A stretch of DNA of 34,852 nucleotides from GCA-003244245 sp039924425 (GCA_039924425.1 JBDTAX010000031.1:1-34852), one strand, 5' to 3'; positions 17,264-25,677 are shown, numbered from the stretch's first letter. A program made the numbers and translations. The notes: generated from the sequence alone by a model not told the origin.

Positions 17264-19009
17264 GTGATGGGAAAGTCACAGCGCATTCGGCTCGTGACAG
17301 GTTTTCTGGCGCAGCTTTCCTGCCTCGTCTTCGTGGTCACCGGTTGTGTGGCGGCCAGCGGGACTGAGCACCCCAGCGGCGGTCCGATGAACACCTTGGC
17401 CCGTGGTGACAAGGGGGATGGGTCATATCGCGCCCCAAAGGTGCCACCCGGGCCCGCGGTCGTCGTCGCGCACGACGGGCCGTTCTCGGCGTACAACAAC
17501 ACGACGGCGCGGGCGAACAACAACCCGGACAACGCCCTGGTGCTCAGCCAGGTGCTCGTCGACCCGTTCATCGTCGACGGCGACGGCAGGTTCCTGCTCA
17601 ACTCCGACGTGCTGCTGTCAGCCGAGTTGACCTCAAAGAACCCGCAGATCGTCACGTACAAGATCAAACCGAATGTCAGATGGTCGGATGGGCAACCATG
17701 GAATTGCCACGACTTCTATCTGGCCTGGCTCGCGGGCAGTGGCGCGCCATACTTCACACCGGCGACCACACGTGGATTGGATCGCGTGACCGCCGAGTGT
17801 CGCGACCAGAACACTTTTGTCGAGACCTACCGATCGTCCTATGCGGACTGGCACCGGAACTACATCGATCACGCTATTCTTCCCGCGCACATCCTTGAGC
17901 GGGAGACCGGGATCGCTGACATCACCGCGTTGACCCCGGCGTCCGCGCCAGCCGCGCTGAAAAAAGCCGGTGACTTCTGGAACAGTGCCTGGGGCGACTT
18001 CAACGCCACGACGATGCCGGCATCGGGCCCGTATCAGTTTGACAGCTCGACGTCGCGCCAACGGGTCGTGCTGACCCGGAACAAGGCCTGGGCGGGCAAC
18101 CCCGGAGGCCCGGCGATGATCGTGCTCACGCCCGTCGCGGACGGCGCCGCCGCAGTCCTGGGCTTGGCGAATCGGCAGTTCAACGTCGTGCAACCACCGG
18201 CTGACCCGCTGCTGGCCGATCAGCTGCGGGCGCTGTCGGACCGAGGGGTGATATTCCAGGAGCGGGGTGGCCCCACCGTCGAGCGGCTGGACCTCAATCT
18301 GGCCAGCCCGCTGTTCCGGGATCCGGTCATCCGGACCGCTTTTGCCCAGTGTGTCGATCGAAACAAACTGGTCGACGAATTGGTCCGCGGCGTGCGCCCG
18401 GACGCTCAGCCGCTCGGGAGTCTCGCGTTTCTGCCGGGGGAGGGGGCTTACACTGATCTTTACTCCGCCACCATGGTCGCCGATGCACAGAAGGCGCAGG
18501 TGACCCTGGAGCGGGCTGGCTGGGTACTGGGTTCCGACGGGGTCTACTCCCGCACTGGCCAGCGATTGTCCTTCTCTATCAGCCACGATGGCTCGCCGGC
18601 CCACGTCCGGGAGGCTGAACTGATCAGGAAACAATGCCGGCAGGCTGGAATGGAGATCACTGACGGTGCCCCCTCCGATGGTCAATTCGATGTCGCCCTG
18701 ACGGCGAGCTCGAACATGCCTCGAGTGTGGTCCCTGGCTGACCGATACGCGACCAACGGCGACCTCAATCACCAACACTACAGCAACCCCCAGGTCGACG
18801 CCGCGCTCGGTATCGCTGAGACGGAATACTCCGAGTCCATCCGGACCGATGCCCTGGCGAAAGTCGATCGGCTCCTCGCCGATGCCCTGGTGTCCCTTCC
18901 GCTGTTCCAGATCCCCATCATGTGGGCCTACACCAGCAATATCGACAGCGTCTCCCGTGCCGCTGTGGATGGTGTCACCTGGAACGCCAACGAATGGACT
19001 GTGAGCTGA
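17264..19009 (+). CDS. Second SBP_bac_5-type lipoprotein, LpqW paralogue-like
   Basis: A 581-residue lipoprotein with a signal sequence and lipobox VTGC (Cys28), followed by a low-complexity linker and a solute-binding fold of the same family as the preceding gene (VRWSDGQPWNCHDFYLAWLAG, ASGPYQFDS, RNKAWAGNPGG, FAQCVDRNKLVDELVRG). AGGAGG (17252-17257) serves GTG 17264 or ATG 17267. The gene is 28 bases after lpqW, so the two are likely co-transcribed. The pair probably arose by an old tandem duplication, since the two proteins are clearly divergent. Whether it binds a solute or has an LpqW-like structural role cannot be told; again no transporter subunits are near. Confidence 0.8.
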   Translation: MMGKSQRIRLVTGFLAQLSCLVFVVTGCVAASGTEHPSGGPMNTLARGDKGDGSYRAPKVPPGPAVVVAHDGPFSAYNNTTARANNNPDNALVLSQVLVDPFIVDGDGRFLLNSDVLLSAELTSKNPQIVTYKIKPNVRWSDGQPWNCHDFYLAWLAGSGAPYFTPATTRGLDRVTAECRDQNTFVETYRSSYADWHRNYIDHAILPAHILERETGIADITALTPASAPAALKKAGDFWNSAWGDFNATTMPASGPYQFDSSTSRQRVVLTRNKAWAGNPGGPAMIVLTPVADGAAAVLGLANRQFNVVQPPADPLLADQLRALSDRGVIFQERGGPTVERLDLNLASPLFRDPVIRTAFAQCVDRNKLVDELVRGVRPDAQPLGSLAFLPGEGAYTDLYSATMVADAQKAQVTLERAGWVLGSDGVYSRTGQRLSFSISHDGSPAHVREAELIRKQCRQAGMEITDGAPSDGQFDVALTASSNMPRVWSLADRYATNGDLNHQHYSNPQVDAALGIAETEYSESIRTDALAKVDRLLADALVSLPLFQIPIMWAYTSNIDSVSRAAVDGVTWNANEWTVS

Positions 19010-19024
19010 CCGTTTAATCGCTGT

Positions 19025-19708
19025 TCAGTCGCGCAGGACGACCGCGACGATCCCCGCCAGATGCTCCAGGCGGGCGACCTCGGCGGCGCGAAACATCGGC
19101 CCGCCTGGTCGGCCGACCAGCAGGGCCCGCTCCGGACCGCCCAGCGGAGTCGCCGCCAGCTCGGTGCCCAGCTCCCGCCAGGGTGGCGGCACCCAGGGAT
19201 CCTCACCGTCCAGGATCGTGCCGCGGCGCAGCGGCCACCAGGGCAGGTCCGCGGCGACGGTCTCCGGTGCCGCGAACGATGCGGCGACTCGCCGCGGTCG
19301 TCCTCCAGAGACGCTGAGCACCAGGGCCCAACCCGCACGGATGATCTTAGGTAACCCGTCGGTGAAGGTCTGCAAGCCGTGGGCGGGGTCGGTGGCGATC
19401 TCCTCCAGCAGTTCCAGCTCGCGGTGCGTGTCCAGGACGCCCGCCCACGGGCGGACGGCGTCGACCTCGACGCCCTCGACCGACTCCGCCGCCGTGATCA
19501 ACACATCGGGCAGCCGGCCGGAAGGCAGCTCCACGACGAGGTCGTCGATGGCGATGCCGGATCGCCGCTCGACCACATCCAGGCTGAGGATGTCCACACC
19601 CACCATGCCCAGCGCGGTGGCCACCGCGCCGAGCGCCCCGGGGCGGTCCGGGAGCTGCACCCGGATCAGAAAGGACATCCGCCACGCCTGTTCATGCGGC
19701 CTCTCCAT
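19025..19708 (-). CDS. ACT-domain protein of unknown function
   Basis: A 227-residue protein. The N-terminal ACT domain (about residues 11-80) has the typical RVQLPDRPGALGAVATALG and a later VDILSLDVVE. Such domains bind small ligands, often amino acids. The C-terminal half (about 110-227) resembles a degenerate sensor fold but I cannot name it. ATG 19708 was chosen because GGGGAG stands six bases before it; ATG 19678 is an alternative. The gene is divergent from gatC, as Rv3013 is in M. tuberculosis, so it is a conserved neighbour of the amidotransferase genes. It converges on the lipoprotein gene with 15 bases between stops. Confidence 0.75.
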   Translation of the reverse strand: MERPHEQAWRMSFLIRVQLPDRPGALGAVATALGMVGVDILSLDVVERRSGIAIDDLVVELPSGRLPDVLITAAESVEGVEVDAVRPWAGVLDTHRELELLEEIATDPAHGLQTFTDGLPKIIRAGWALVLSVSGGRPRRVAASFAAPETVAADLPWWPLRRGTILDGEDPWVPPPWRELGTELAATPLGGPERALLVGRPGGPMFRAAEVARLEHLAGIVAVVLRD

Positions 19709-19861
19709 TCGGGTCTCCCCACTTTGGCCCCTTACTCGGGTCACACGATCGTCCGCGCGCTCGTCGGGGCGTCGATTGTGACAGAGCGAGCCGGAAATCG
19801 CGCCCCCAGCCCGAGAGCGGGTCACCCGCCCCGTGGCAAGCCCCCGCGACAGGCGCGACGT

Positions 19862-19867
19862 TAGACT
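19862..19867 (+). promoter_or_regulatory. Candidate -10 element of gatCAB
   Basis: TAGACT fits TANNNT and lies about 40 bases before GTG 19908. No convincing -35 is seen. The rest of the divergent gap 19709-19907 must carry the promoter of the ACT-domain gene, which I could not identify. Confidence 0.3.
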
Positions 19868-19907
19868 TGCCGGGTCGCCCATCCCCGCAGCGCGTCAGGA
19901 GTCTCCT

Positions 19908-20204
19908 GTGCCCACCGTCTCCCGTGACGAGGTCGCGCATCTCGCCCGGCTCGCCCGGCTGGCTGTCACTGAGGAGGAGCTGGACCTGTTCGCCGGCCAG
20001 CTCGAGGTGATCCTGGCCTCGGTCGCCCGGGTCGGCGAGGTGGCGGCCGCGGACATCCCACCCACCTCGCACGCCGTCGGGCTGACCGACGTGTTCCGGG
20101 CGGACGTGCCGCGCCCGGGGTTGACCCAGCGACAGGCCCTGTCGGGCGCCTACGAGACTGAAGGCGGCCGGTTCCGGGTGCCGCGCATCCTGGACGAATC
20201 GTGA
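19908..20204 (+). CDS. gatC: Asp-tRNA(Asn)/Glu-tRNA(Gln) amidotransferase subunit C
   Basis: The 98-residue small subunit wraps around GatA and stabilises the GatCAB complex. The N-terminus VSRDEVAHLARLARL and the C-terminus with FRADVPRPGLTQ and RFRVPRIL are typical of the family. GTG 19908 follows AGGAG (19897-19901) with six bases spacing; the frame is open upstream but without a better start. Its stop overlaps the gatA start as GTGA. Confidence 0.95.
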   Translation: MPTVSRDEVAHLARLARLAVTEEELDLFAGQLEVILASVARVGEVAAADIPPTSHAVGLTDVFRADVPRPGLTQRQALSGAYETEGGRFRVPRILDES

Positions 20205-21721
20205 GCACCGAGCTGACCCGGTGCTCCGCCGCGGAGCTGGCCGGGCGGATCCACGCGCGGGAGCTCAGCGCGGTGGAGGTGACTCAGGCGCACCTGGACC
20301 GGATCGCCGCCGTGGAGGGCGCGGTGCACGCCTTCCTGCACCTGGACCCTGAGGCCGCGCTGTCCACCGCCGCCGCGGTGGACGACGGGCTGGCGCGGGG
20401 GAACCCGCCCGCCTCGCCGCTGGCGGGCGTGCCGCTGGCGCTCAAGGACGTGTTCACCACCCTGGACATGCCCACCACCTGCGGCTCGCGGATGCTCCAG
20501 GGCTGGCGGCCGCCGTATGACGCCACGGTCACCCGCCGGCTGCGCGACGCGGGCGTGGTGATCCTGGGCAAGACCAACATGGACGAGTTCGCCATGGGGT
20601 CCTCCACGGAGAACTCCGCCTACGGGCCCACCCACAACCCGTGGGATATCGACCGGGTGCCGGGTGGATCCGGTGGTGGGTCGGCGGCCGCGGTGGCCGC
20701 CTTCGAGGCGCCGCTGGCGATCGGCACCGACACCGGCGGCTCGATCCGCCAGCCCAGCGCGCTGACCGGCACCGTCGGGGTCAAGCCCACCTACGGCGGC
20801 GTCTCCCGGTACGGCCTGGTGGCCTTCTCCTCCAGCCTGGACCAGGGTGGCCCGGTGGCCCGCACGGTGCTCGACGCCGCGCTGCTGCACGAGGTGATCG
20901 GCGGGTACGACCCGCTGGACTCCACCTCGATCGACGCACCGGTGCCGCCGGTGGCGCGGGCGGCCCGCGCGGGTGCCACCGGCGACCTGACCGGGGTGCG
21001 GGTCGGGGTGGTCAGCCAGTTCCGCGGGCAAGGTTACCAGCCCGGAGTGCTGCGCGCGTTCGAGCTCGCGGTGAGCCGGTTGCGCGAGCTGGGCGCCCAC
21101 GTCATTGAGGTGTCCTGCCCGTCCTTCGACCACGCGCTGCCCGCTTACTACCTGATCGCGCCCAGCGAGTGCTCCTCGAACCTGGCCCGTTTCGACGGCA
21201 TGCGCTACGGGCTGCGCGTCGGAGACGACGGCAGACACGGCGCCGAAGAGGTCATGTCGTTGACCCGGGCGGCCGGTTTCGGTCCCGAGGTCAAGCGCCG
21301 CATCATGCTCGGCACCTACGCCCTGTCCGCCGGGTACTACGACGCTTACTACGGCCAGGCGCAGAAGGTCCGCACCTTGATCATTCGAGACTTCGCCGCA
21401 GCCTTCGAGCGGGTGGACGTGCTGGTCTCGCCGACCACCCCGACCACCGCGTTCCGTCTCGGCGAGCGGGTGGACGACCCGTTGGCGATGTACCTGTCCG
21501 ACCTGTGCACGATCCCGGCGAACCTGGCCGGCAACGCCGCGCTGTCCGTGCCGGCCGGGCTCTCCGATGACGATGGCTTACCGGTGGGCCTGCAGGTGAT
21601 GGCGCCCGCGCTGGCCGACGACCGGGCCTACCGGGTGGCGGCGGCCTACGAGGCGGCTCGCAACGCTGCCGAGGGTGGCCCGCTGTCCCACCGGGTGCCT
21701 GAGATGGAGGTGGTCGGCTAA
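20201..21721 (+). CDS. gatA: Asp-tRNA(Asn)/Glu-tRNA(Gln) amidotransferase subunit A
   Basis: Glutaminase subunit. It releases ammonia from glutamine and passes it to GatB, which amidates misacylated Glu-tRNA(Gln) and/or Asp-tRNA(Asn). The 506-residue amidase-family protein has the complete Ser-cisSer-Lys triad: Lys82 in LKDVF, Ser157 in GGSGGGS and Ser181 in DTGGSIRQPS, with the same spacings (75 and 24) as in characterised GatA. GTG 20201 overlaps gatC by four bases. Stop and gatB start are directly adjacent (TAAATG). Confidence 0.97.
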   Translation: MSTELTRCSAAELAGRIHARELSAVEVTQAHLDRIAAVEGAVHAFLHLDPEAALSTAAAVDDGLARGNPPASPLAGVPLALKDVFTTLDMPTTCGSRMLQGWRPPYDATVTRRLRDAGVVILGKTNMDEFAMGSSTENSAYGPTHNPWDIDRVPGGSGGGSAAAVAAFEAPLAIGTDTGGSIRQPSALTGTVGVKPTYGGVSRYGLVAFSSSLDQGGPVARTVLDAALLHEVIGGYDPLDSTSIDAPVPPVARAARAGATGDLTGVRVGVVSQFRGQGYQPGVLRAFELAVSRLRELGAHVIEVSCPSFDHALPAYYLIAPSECSSNLARFDGMRYGLRVGDDGRHGAEEVMSLTRAAGFGPEVKRRIMLGTYALSAGYYDAYYGQAQKVRTLIIRDFAAAFERVDVLVSPTTPTTAFRLGERVDDPLAMYLSDLCTIPANLAGNAALSVPAGLSDDDGLPVGLQVMAPALADDRAYRVAAAYEAARNAAEGGPLSHRVPEMEVVG

Positions 21722-23230
21722 ATGACTACGGGGACTACTGCGCTGATGGACTACGACGAGGTGCTGGCGCGTTTCGACCCAGTGCTCGGGCTTGAGGTGC
21801 ACGTCGAGCTGTCCACCGCGACGAAGATGTTCTGTGGTTGCGCCAACGCGTTCGGGGCCCTACCCAACACCCACGTCTGCCCGACCTGCCTGGGGCTGCC
21901 GGGGGCGCTGCCGGCGCTCAACGGCGCCGCGGTGGAGTCGGCGATGCGGATCGGCCTGGCGTTGAACTGCTCGATCGTGCCGTGGTGCCGGTTCGCCCGG
22001 AAGAACTACTTCTACCCGGACATGCCCAAGAACTTCCAAACCTCACAGTACGACGAGCCGATCGCGGTGCACGGGTCGCTGGACGTGCTGTTGGCGGACG
22101 GCTCGACGTTCACCGTCGCGATCGAGCGCGCGCACATGGAGGAGGACACCGGCAAGTCGCTGCACGTCGGCGGTGCGGACGGCCGTATTCACGGCGCGAG
22201 CCACTCCCTGCTGGACTACAACCGCGCCGGTGTCCCGCTGATCGAGATCGTCACCAAGCCGATCGTCGGCGCGGGTGCCCGCGCGCCCGAAATCGCGCGA
22301 GCGTACGTCACCGTGCTGCGGGACCTGCTGCGGGCGCTGGGCGTGTCCGACGTCCGGATGGATCAGGGGTCGCTGCGCTGTGACGCCAACGTCTCGCTGA
22401 TGCCGCGTGGCGCGACGACCTTCGGCACCCGGACCGAGACCAAGAACGTCAACTCACTGCGCTCGGTGGAGCGCGCGGTGCGTCACGAGATGGGCCGGCA
22501 GGCTGCGGTGCTGGCCGCCGGTGGCGAGATCGTGCAGGAGACCCGGCACTTCGACGAGGTCACCGGTGGCACCTCGCCCGGGCGGCGCAAGGAGACCTCG
22601 GAGGACTACCGGTATTTCCCGGAGCCCGATCTGGTGCCGATCGCCCCCAGCGACGAGTGGGTGGCACGGCTGCGCGCCACCCTTCCCGAGTTGCCCGGGC
22701 AGCGTCGAGCTCGGGTGCGGGCCGAGTGGGGCCTGTCCGAGCCTGAGCTGCGTGACCTGGTCAACGCTGGCGCGCTGGATCTCATCGCGGCCACCGTTGA
22801 CGTGGGCGCGCCGTCGGCGCAGGCACGGTCGTGGTGGGTGTCGTACCTGTCCCAGCAGGCCAACGCCCGTGGTGTGGAGCTCGCGGAGCTGCCCATCACC
22901 CCGGAACAGGTGGCGCGGGTGATTGCCCTGGTCGGTTCCGGCGCGCTGACCAACACCCTGGCCCGGCAGGTCGTCGACGGGATCCTCGCCGGGGAGGGTG
23001 AGCCCGACGAGGTGCTCGCCACCCGTGGCCTGGCCGTAGTGTCCGATGACGCTGAGCTCACCGCCGCTGTTGACCAGGCCCTCACCGCTCAGCCCGCCAT
23101 CGCGGGGAAGATCCGCGCCGGCAAGCTCGCCGCTGCGGGCGCGATCGTCGGCGAGGTGATGAAAGCTACCGGTGGCAAAGCCGATGCACAACGCGTCCGC
23201 GAATTGGTTTTGGCGCGGTGCGCCCCGTGA
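21722..23230 (+). CDS. gatB: Asp-tRNA(Asn)/Glu-tRNA(Gln) amidotransferase subunit B
   Basis: Kinase and transamidase subunit that binds the misacylated tRNA, activates its side chain with ATP and adds ammonia from GatA. The 502-residue protein has the N-terminal LGLEVHVELST, the zinc-like cysteines in FCGC and CPTCLGLPG, DMPKNFQTSQYDEP, and the C-terminal helical tail with the YqeY-like end. ATG 21722 follows the gatA stop without a gap. In M. tuberculosis pfkA lies between gatA and gatB; here they are joined. The stop codon is inside a 15-bp palindrome. Confidence 0.97.
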   Translation: MTTGTTALMDYDEVLARFDPVLGLEVHVELSTATKMFCGCANAFGALPNTHVCPTCLGLPGALPALNGAAVESAMRIGLALNCSIVPWCRFARKNYFYPDMPKNFQTSQYDEPIAVHGSLDVLLADGSTFTVAIERAHMEEDTGKSLHVGGADGRIHGASHSLLDYNRAGVPLIEIVTKPIVGAGARAPEIARAYVTVLRDLLRALGVSDVRMDQGSLRCDANVSLMPRGATTFGTRTETKNVNSLRSVERAVRHEMGRQAAVLAAGGEIVQETRHFDEVTGGTSPGRRKETSEDYRYFPEPDLVPIAPSDEWVARLRATLPELPGQRRARVRAEWGLSEPELRDLVNAGALDLIAATVDVGAPSAQARSWWVSYLSQQANARGVELAELPITPEQVARVIALVGSGALTNTLARQVVDGILAGEGEPDEVLATRGLAVVSDDAELTAAVDQALTAQPAIAGKIRAGKLAAAGAIVGEVMKATGGKADAQRVRELVLARCAP

Positions 23231-23269
23231 GTGGCGATTCGGGTTATAGCTCGCATCGCCACTCACGGG
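23224..23269. terminator. 15-bp perfect hairpin overlapping the gatB stop
   Basis: CCCGTGAGTGGCGAT (23224-23238) is the exact reverse complement of 23255-23269, with a 16-base loop. It covers the gatB stop codon and lies 12 bases before the end of the convergent LppZ-like gene, so it can act for both strands. There is no U-tract. The core GTGAGTGGC recurs at 3861, suggesting a dispersed palindromic family rather than a unique terminator. Confidence 0.65.
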
Positions 23270-23281
23270 TTATCCACAGGT

Positions 23282-24460
23282 CTAGTCTTGGGCGTTGCCG
23301 GGGCCTATGGGGTCGGGGAGGATGAAGACTCGCTCGTCGCTGGAGATGGGCTTGCCGCCGGTCTTGTTGACTGTGCCCAGCCACAGCATCCGCCCGTCCG
23401 GGCTCAGCGCGGCCGCGGCGATCCGACCGTAGTGCTCCAGCGGGATGTGCAGGGGCGTGCCGAGGAACGTGCCGCCCGGCCCGATCTTGAGCGCGAACAT
23501 CGGCGCTCCGCTGGTGAACGCGACCTGGATGCGGCCCAGCATGACCACGCACCCCGCGGCGCCGATGCCGGCGGGCCAGGTCCAGGCGGCCCGGCCCAGC
23601 GGGCGTCCCGGTTGTACCCGGCGCAGCAGGTCGTGCTCGGGTTCCCGGTCAGTGATCCACAACTCACTGGTCAGCGGGTCGACGCACAGGCCCCCCGGCG
23701 CGTGCAAGCCGCTGACCAGCACTGCGGACCCACCAGGGTTTCCCGGAGCGGGGTGGCCGAAGGTGTTGATCCGCAACACCTTGCCGGCCAGTGACCGCGG
23801 ATCCTCGGCCGCGGCTGGGTTGCCGGCGTCGCCGGTGGCGACCAGGAGCATCCCGTGCGAGTCGACCGCGAGCGCGCCCGCGTTGCCCGTCAGACCTCGT
23901 GGGATTCCGATCAGCACCGGCTTGGGTACGTCCCCTGGGGCGATCCGGACCACTCGGTTGTCGACCGGGGTGGTGATGTACGCGTAGATCAGCTCATCTT
24001 CGCCGTAGCTGGGAGACAGCGCGAGCCCGGTGAGCCCGCCATCTCCGGCGGGGTCCACGGCCAGGGCCGCTACCTGCTGGTTCGGTCGCTGCCGTTGCAC
24101 GTGCAGGATCCGGCCGGTGGTGCGCTCCGCTGCCAGACCCGCCTGCGCGGAACCTGGCAGCGCGACCAGTGCGGAGATCGGTTCCAGACATGTCGCGACA
24201 ACCTGTGGATCGGGGTCGGTGCAGCCACGCGGGGGGCCCGGCGTTGGCTTGCCGAGGGCGCCCGGGCCGGGTGGCTTGGACTGCCCCGGGATCTCGGGCC
24301 TCGGTTCGGCCTGCGACCCGATCTCCAGTTTGGGGTGGAACGGTCCCGCGTCCCGGTCCGGGAACGTCGGCGTCACCGAGCATCCGCACAGCAGTGCCGC
24401 CGTCGCGAGTAGTACCGAGATCGCGTGGCGGCGGGCACCGGCTGGGTTCGGAACGCTCAC
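23282..24460 (-). CDS. lppZ: LppZ-like lipoprotein, PQQ-type glucose/sorbosone dehydrogenase fold
   Basis: A 392-residue exported lipoprotein with lipobox LCGC (Cys27), a proline-rich linker (about 30-80), and a six-bladed beta-propeller of the glucose/sorbosone dehydrogenase family. Recognisable propeller segments are GLTGLALSP, AGALAVDSHGMLLVATGD, LAGKVLRINTFG, VSGLHAPGGLCVDP and LWITDREPEHDL. M. tuberculosis has LppZ (Rv3006) at the same place near gatB. Whether it has enzymatic activity is unknown. Its GTG start at 24460 overlaps the stop of the upstream Cfp6-like gene as GTGA, so the two are coupled. Confidence 0.8.
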   Translation of the reverse strand: MSVPNPAGARRHAISVLLATAALLCGCSVTPTFPDRDAGPFHPKLEIGSQAEPRPEIPGQSKPPGPGALGKPTPGPPRGCTDPDPQVVATCLEPISALVALPGSAQAGLAAERTTGRILHVQRQRPNQQVAALAVDPAGDGGLTGLALSPSYGEDELIYAYITTPVDNRVVRIAPGDVPKPVLIGIPRGLTGNAGALAVDSHGMLLVATGDAGNPAAAEDPRSLAGKVLRINTFGHPAPGNPGGSAVLVSGLHAPGGLCVDPLTSELWITDREPEHDLLRRVQPGRPLGRAAWTWPAGIGAAGCVVMLGRIQVAFTSGAPMFALKIGPGGTFLGTPLHIPLEHYGRIAAAALSPDGRMLWLGTVNKTGGKPISSDERVFILPDPIGPGNAQD

Positions 24461-24960
24461 CCCGCCGCGGCCGGTTGCCCGCCGGGGTCAGCGAGCGGGT
24501 CGGGGTCAGCGAGCGGGTCGGGGTCAGCGAGCGGGTCGGGGTCGGCGAGTGGCCCGGGGTCGGCGAGTGGCCCGGGGTCGGTGAGCGGATCGGGCAGCCG
24601 CCCTCCGCTGATCGCCGCCAGCGCCGGAAGGTCGTGGACCCGCACCATGGGCAGCCTGACCTCGTTCCCGGCGCGCGGGACGGCCCAGACCCGGGATCGG
24701 CCATCGATCCGCAGGCCCGCGAGGTCGGACCAGGTGAGCTGCCGCGAGCCCCAGACTCGACACGCCACGATGGAGTCCGGGCCGGCCACCGTCCGGGTCC
24801 GCACCAGCCAGACCGCAAGGGTCAGCGGCACCAGGTACACCACCTGCAGCCCCGGTGCGCCGAAAGCCACCGGGGTCATGCACACGATCAACCCGAACAC
24901 CCCGATCAGGGCGGTCAGCGGCTGCCGGAAGGTCAGCGTGGCGGCGACGGTCACACTCAC
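24457..24960 (-). CDS. Cfp6-like membrane protein with bacterial PH domain
   Basis: About 167 residues. Two membrane segments lie near the N-terminus (around LTALIGVFGLIVCMTPVAF and VVYLVPLTLAVWLV). A small bacterial pleckstrin-homology-type domain follows (SIVACRVWGSRQLTWSDLAGLRI, then VWAVPRAGNEVRLPMVRVHDLPAL). The same gene type (cfp6, Rv3004) lies beside ilvB1 in M. tuberculosis. The C-terminal third is a proline/aspartate hexapeptide repeat (PLADPD) coded by the 18-bp array at 24484-24591. The start is uncertain. GTG 24960 or 24954 keep the gene clear of vapB; ATG 25014 would overlap it. No ribosome site is evident. Confidence 0.65.
   Translation of the reverse strand: MSVTVAATLTFRQPLTALIGVFGLIVCMTPVAFGAPGLQVVYLVPLTLAVWLVRTRTVAGPDSIVACRVWGSRQLTWSDLAGLRIDGRSRVWAVPRAGNEVRLPMVRVHDLPALAAISGGRLPDPLTDPGPLADPGPLADPDPLADPDPLADPDPLADPGGQPAAAG
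24484..24591. repeat. Six-copy 18-bp tandem repeat in coding sequence
   Basis: Three identical copies of an 18-bp unit (24484-24537, GGGGTCAGCGAGCGGGTC), then two copies of a variant (24538-24573) and one further variant (24574-24591). The unit length is a multiple of three. On the minus strand it encodes repeats of the PLADPD/PLADPG type at the end of the Cfp6-like protein. Confidence 0.95.
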
Positions 24961-24995
24961 ATAGTGACGGGCCAGGGCCGCCGCGCAACTAGGCG

Positions 24996-25001
24996 TACAG
25001 T
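24996..25001 (+). promoter_or_regulatory. Candidate -10 of vapBC, leaderless start
   Basis: TACAGT fits TANNNT and ends six bases before ATG 25008, the geometry of leaderless actinobacterial transcripts. No Shine-Dalgarno sequence precedes the ATG. No clear -35 is visible. Confidence 0.45.
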
Positions 25002-25007
25002 AGGCGC

Positions 25008-25259
25008 ATGCCACGGGTCCAGATCTATCTGCCAGACGATCTCCACCAGGCGGTCAAGGAGTTGGAGCTGCCGATCTCTGAGCTCAGCCAGCACGCTGTG
25101 CGAGTGGAGCTTCGGCGTCGGGAGTTGGCCGCAGCGGCGGACCGGTACCTGGCTGAGCTCGCCGGGGAGCTCGGTGGCCCACCCACGGCTGATGAGCTGG
25201 CGGCGGCGGATGCCTGGATCGACGCCGCGACCGTTCCGCCCGCACGGAGTCCCAGATAG
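25008..25259 (+). CDS. VapB-type antitoxin, ribbon-helix-helix
   Basis: An 83-residue protein. The N-terminal strand RVQIYLPDDL followed by an amphipathic helix (LHQAVKELELPISELSQHAVRVEL) is typical of ribbon-helix-helix DNA-binding antitoxins. The C-terminal half would bind and block the toxin. A PIN-domain gene follows 34 bases downstream, the usual VapBC order. Such operons are usually repressed by the antitoxin-toxin complex; no palindromic operator is obvious here. Confidence 0.8.
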   Translation: MPRVQIYLPDDLHQAVKELELPISELSQHAVRVELRRRELAAAADRYLAELAGELGGPPTADELAAADAWIDAATVPPARSPR

Positions 25260-25289
25260 CCAGCCCAGATAACCAACCCAGATAACCAG
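25251..25289 (+). repeat. Three 13-bp direct repeats between vapB and vapC
   Basis: CCCAGATAGCCAG (25251-25263), CCCAGATAACCAA (25264-25276) and CCCAGATAACCAG (25277-25289) stand head to tail. They include the vapB stop codon and end five bases before the vapC start. They take the place where a ribosome site for vapC would be expected, and none is visible. Confidence 0.9.
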
Positions 25290-25293
25290 CGCG

Positions 25294-25677
25294 ATGAGCG
25301 TGGTTCTGGACGCGGGTGCCGTCACCGCCCTGGGCCGTCGGGACCGGCAGACGGCTGCCCGCCTCGCGGCGTTGCGGCGGCGTGGCCTGTGGCCACCGGT
25401 CGTGCCCACCGCCGTGCTCGTCGACTCGCTGACCGGAAACCGGGTGCGCGACGGGTTGGCGCACCGTACGGTGGAGCTGTCGCTGGTTCATCCGCTTGAT
25501 GAGCCACTGGCCCGGCGCGCCGCACAGCTGCGAGGGCTGGCGCGCGCGGGTGCCGCGGTCGATGCGGTCGTGGTGGCGACTGCGGAGCTGCTCGAGGCGC
25601 TTGTGATCACGGTCAATCCCGATGACCTGGCTCGGCTGTGCCACCACGCCCGCGGCGTCCGACTGCTGGGAACCTGA
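25294..25677 (+). CDS. VapC-type PIN-domain ribonuclease toxin
   Basis: A 127-residue PIN-domain protein. The acidic residues expected for Mg-dependent RNA cleavage are Asp6 (VVLDAGAVTAL), Asp44 (VPTAVLVDSLTG, usually Glu), Asp90 (AVDAVVVATAE) and Asp110/Asp111 (ITVNPDDLARL). VapC toxins cut tRNA or rRNA when not bound by VapB. The pair lies between the Cfp6-like gene and ilvB, an order not interrupted in M. tuberculosis, so it is probably an acquired module. Lack of a ribosome site suggests low or coupled translation. Confidence 0.82.
   Translation: MSVVLDAGAVTALGRRDRQTAARLAALRRRGLWPPVVPTAVLVDSLTGNRVRDGLAHRTVELSLVHPLDEPLARRAAQLRGLARAGAAVDAVVVATAELLEALVITVNPDDLARLCHHARGVRLLGT

Noticed and set aside
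24484..24591. Possible CRISPR-like array
   Set aside because: The 18-bp units are contiguous, have no spacers and are in coding phase.
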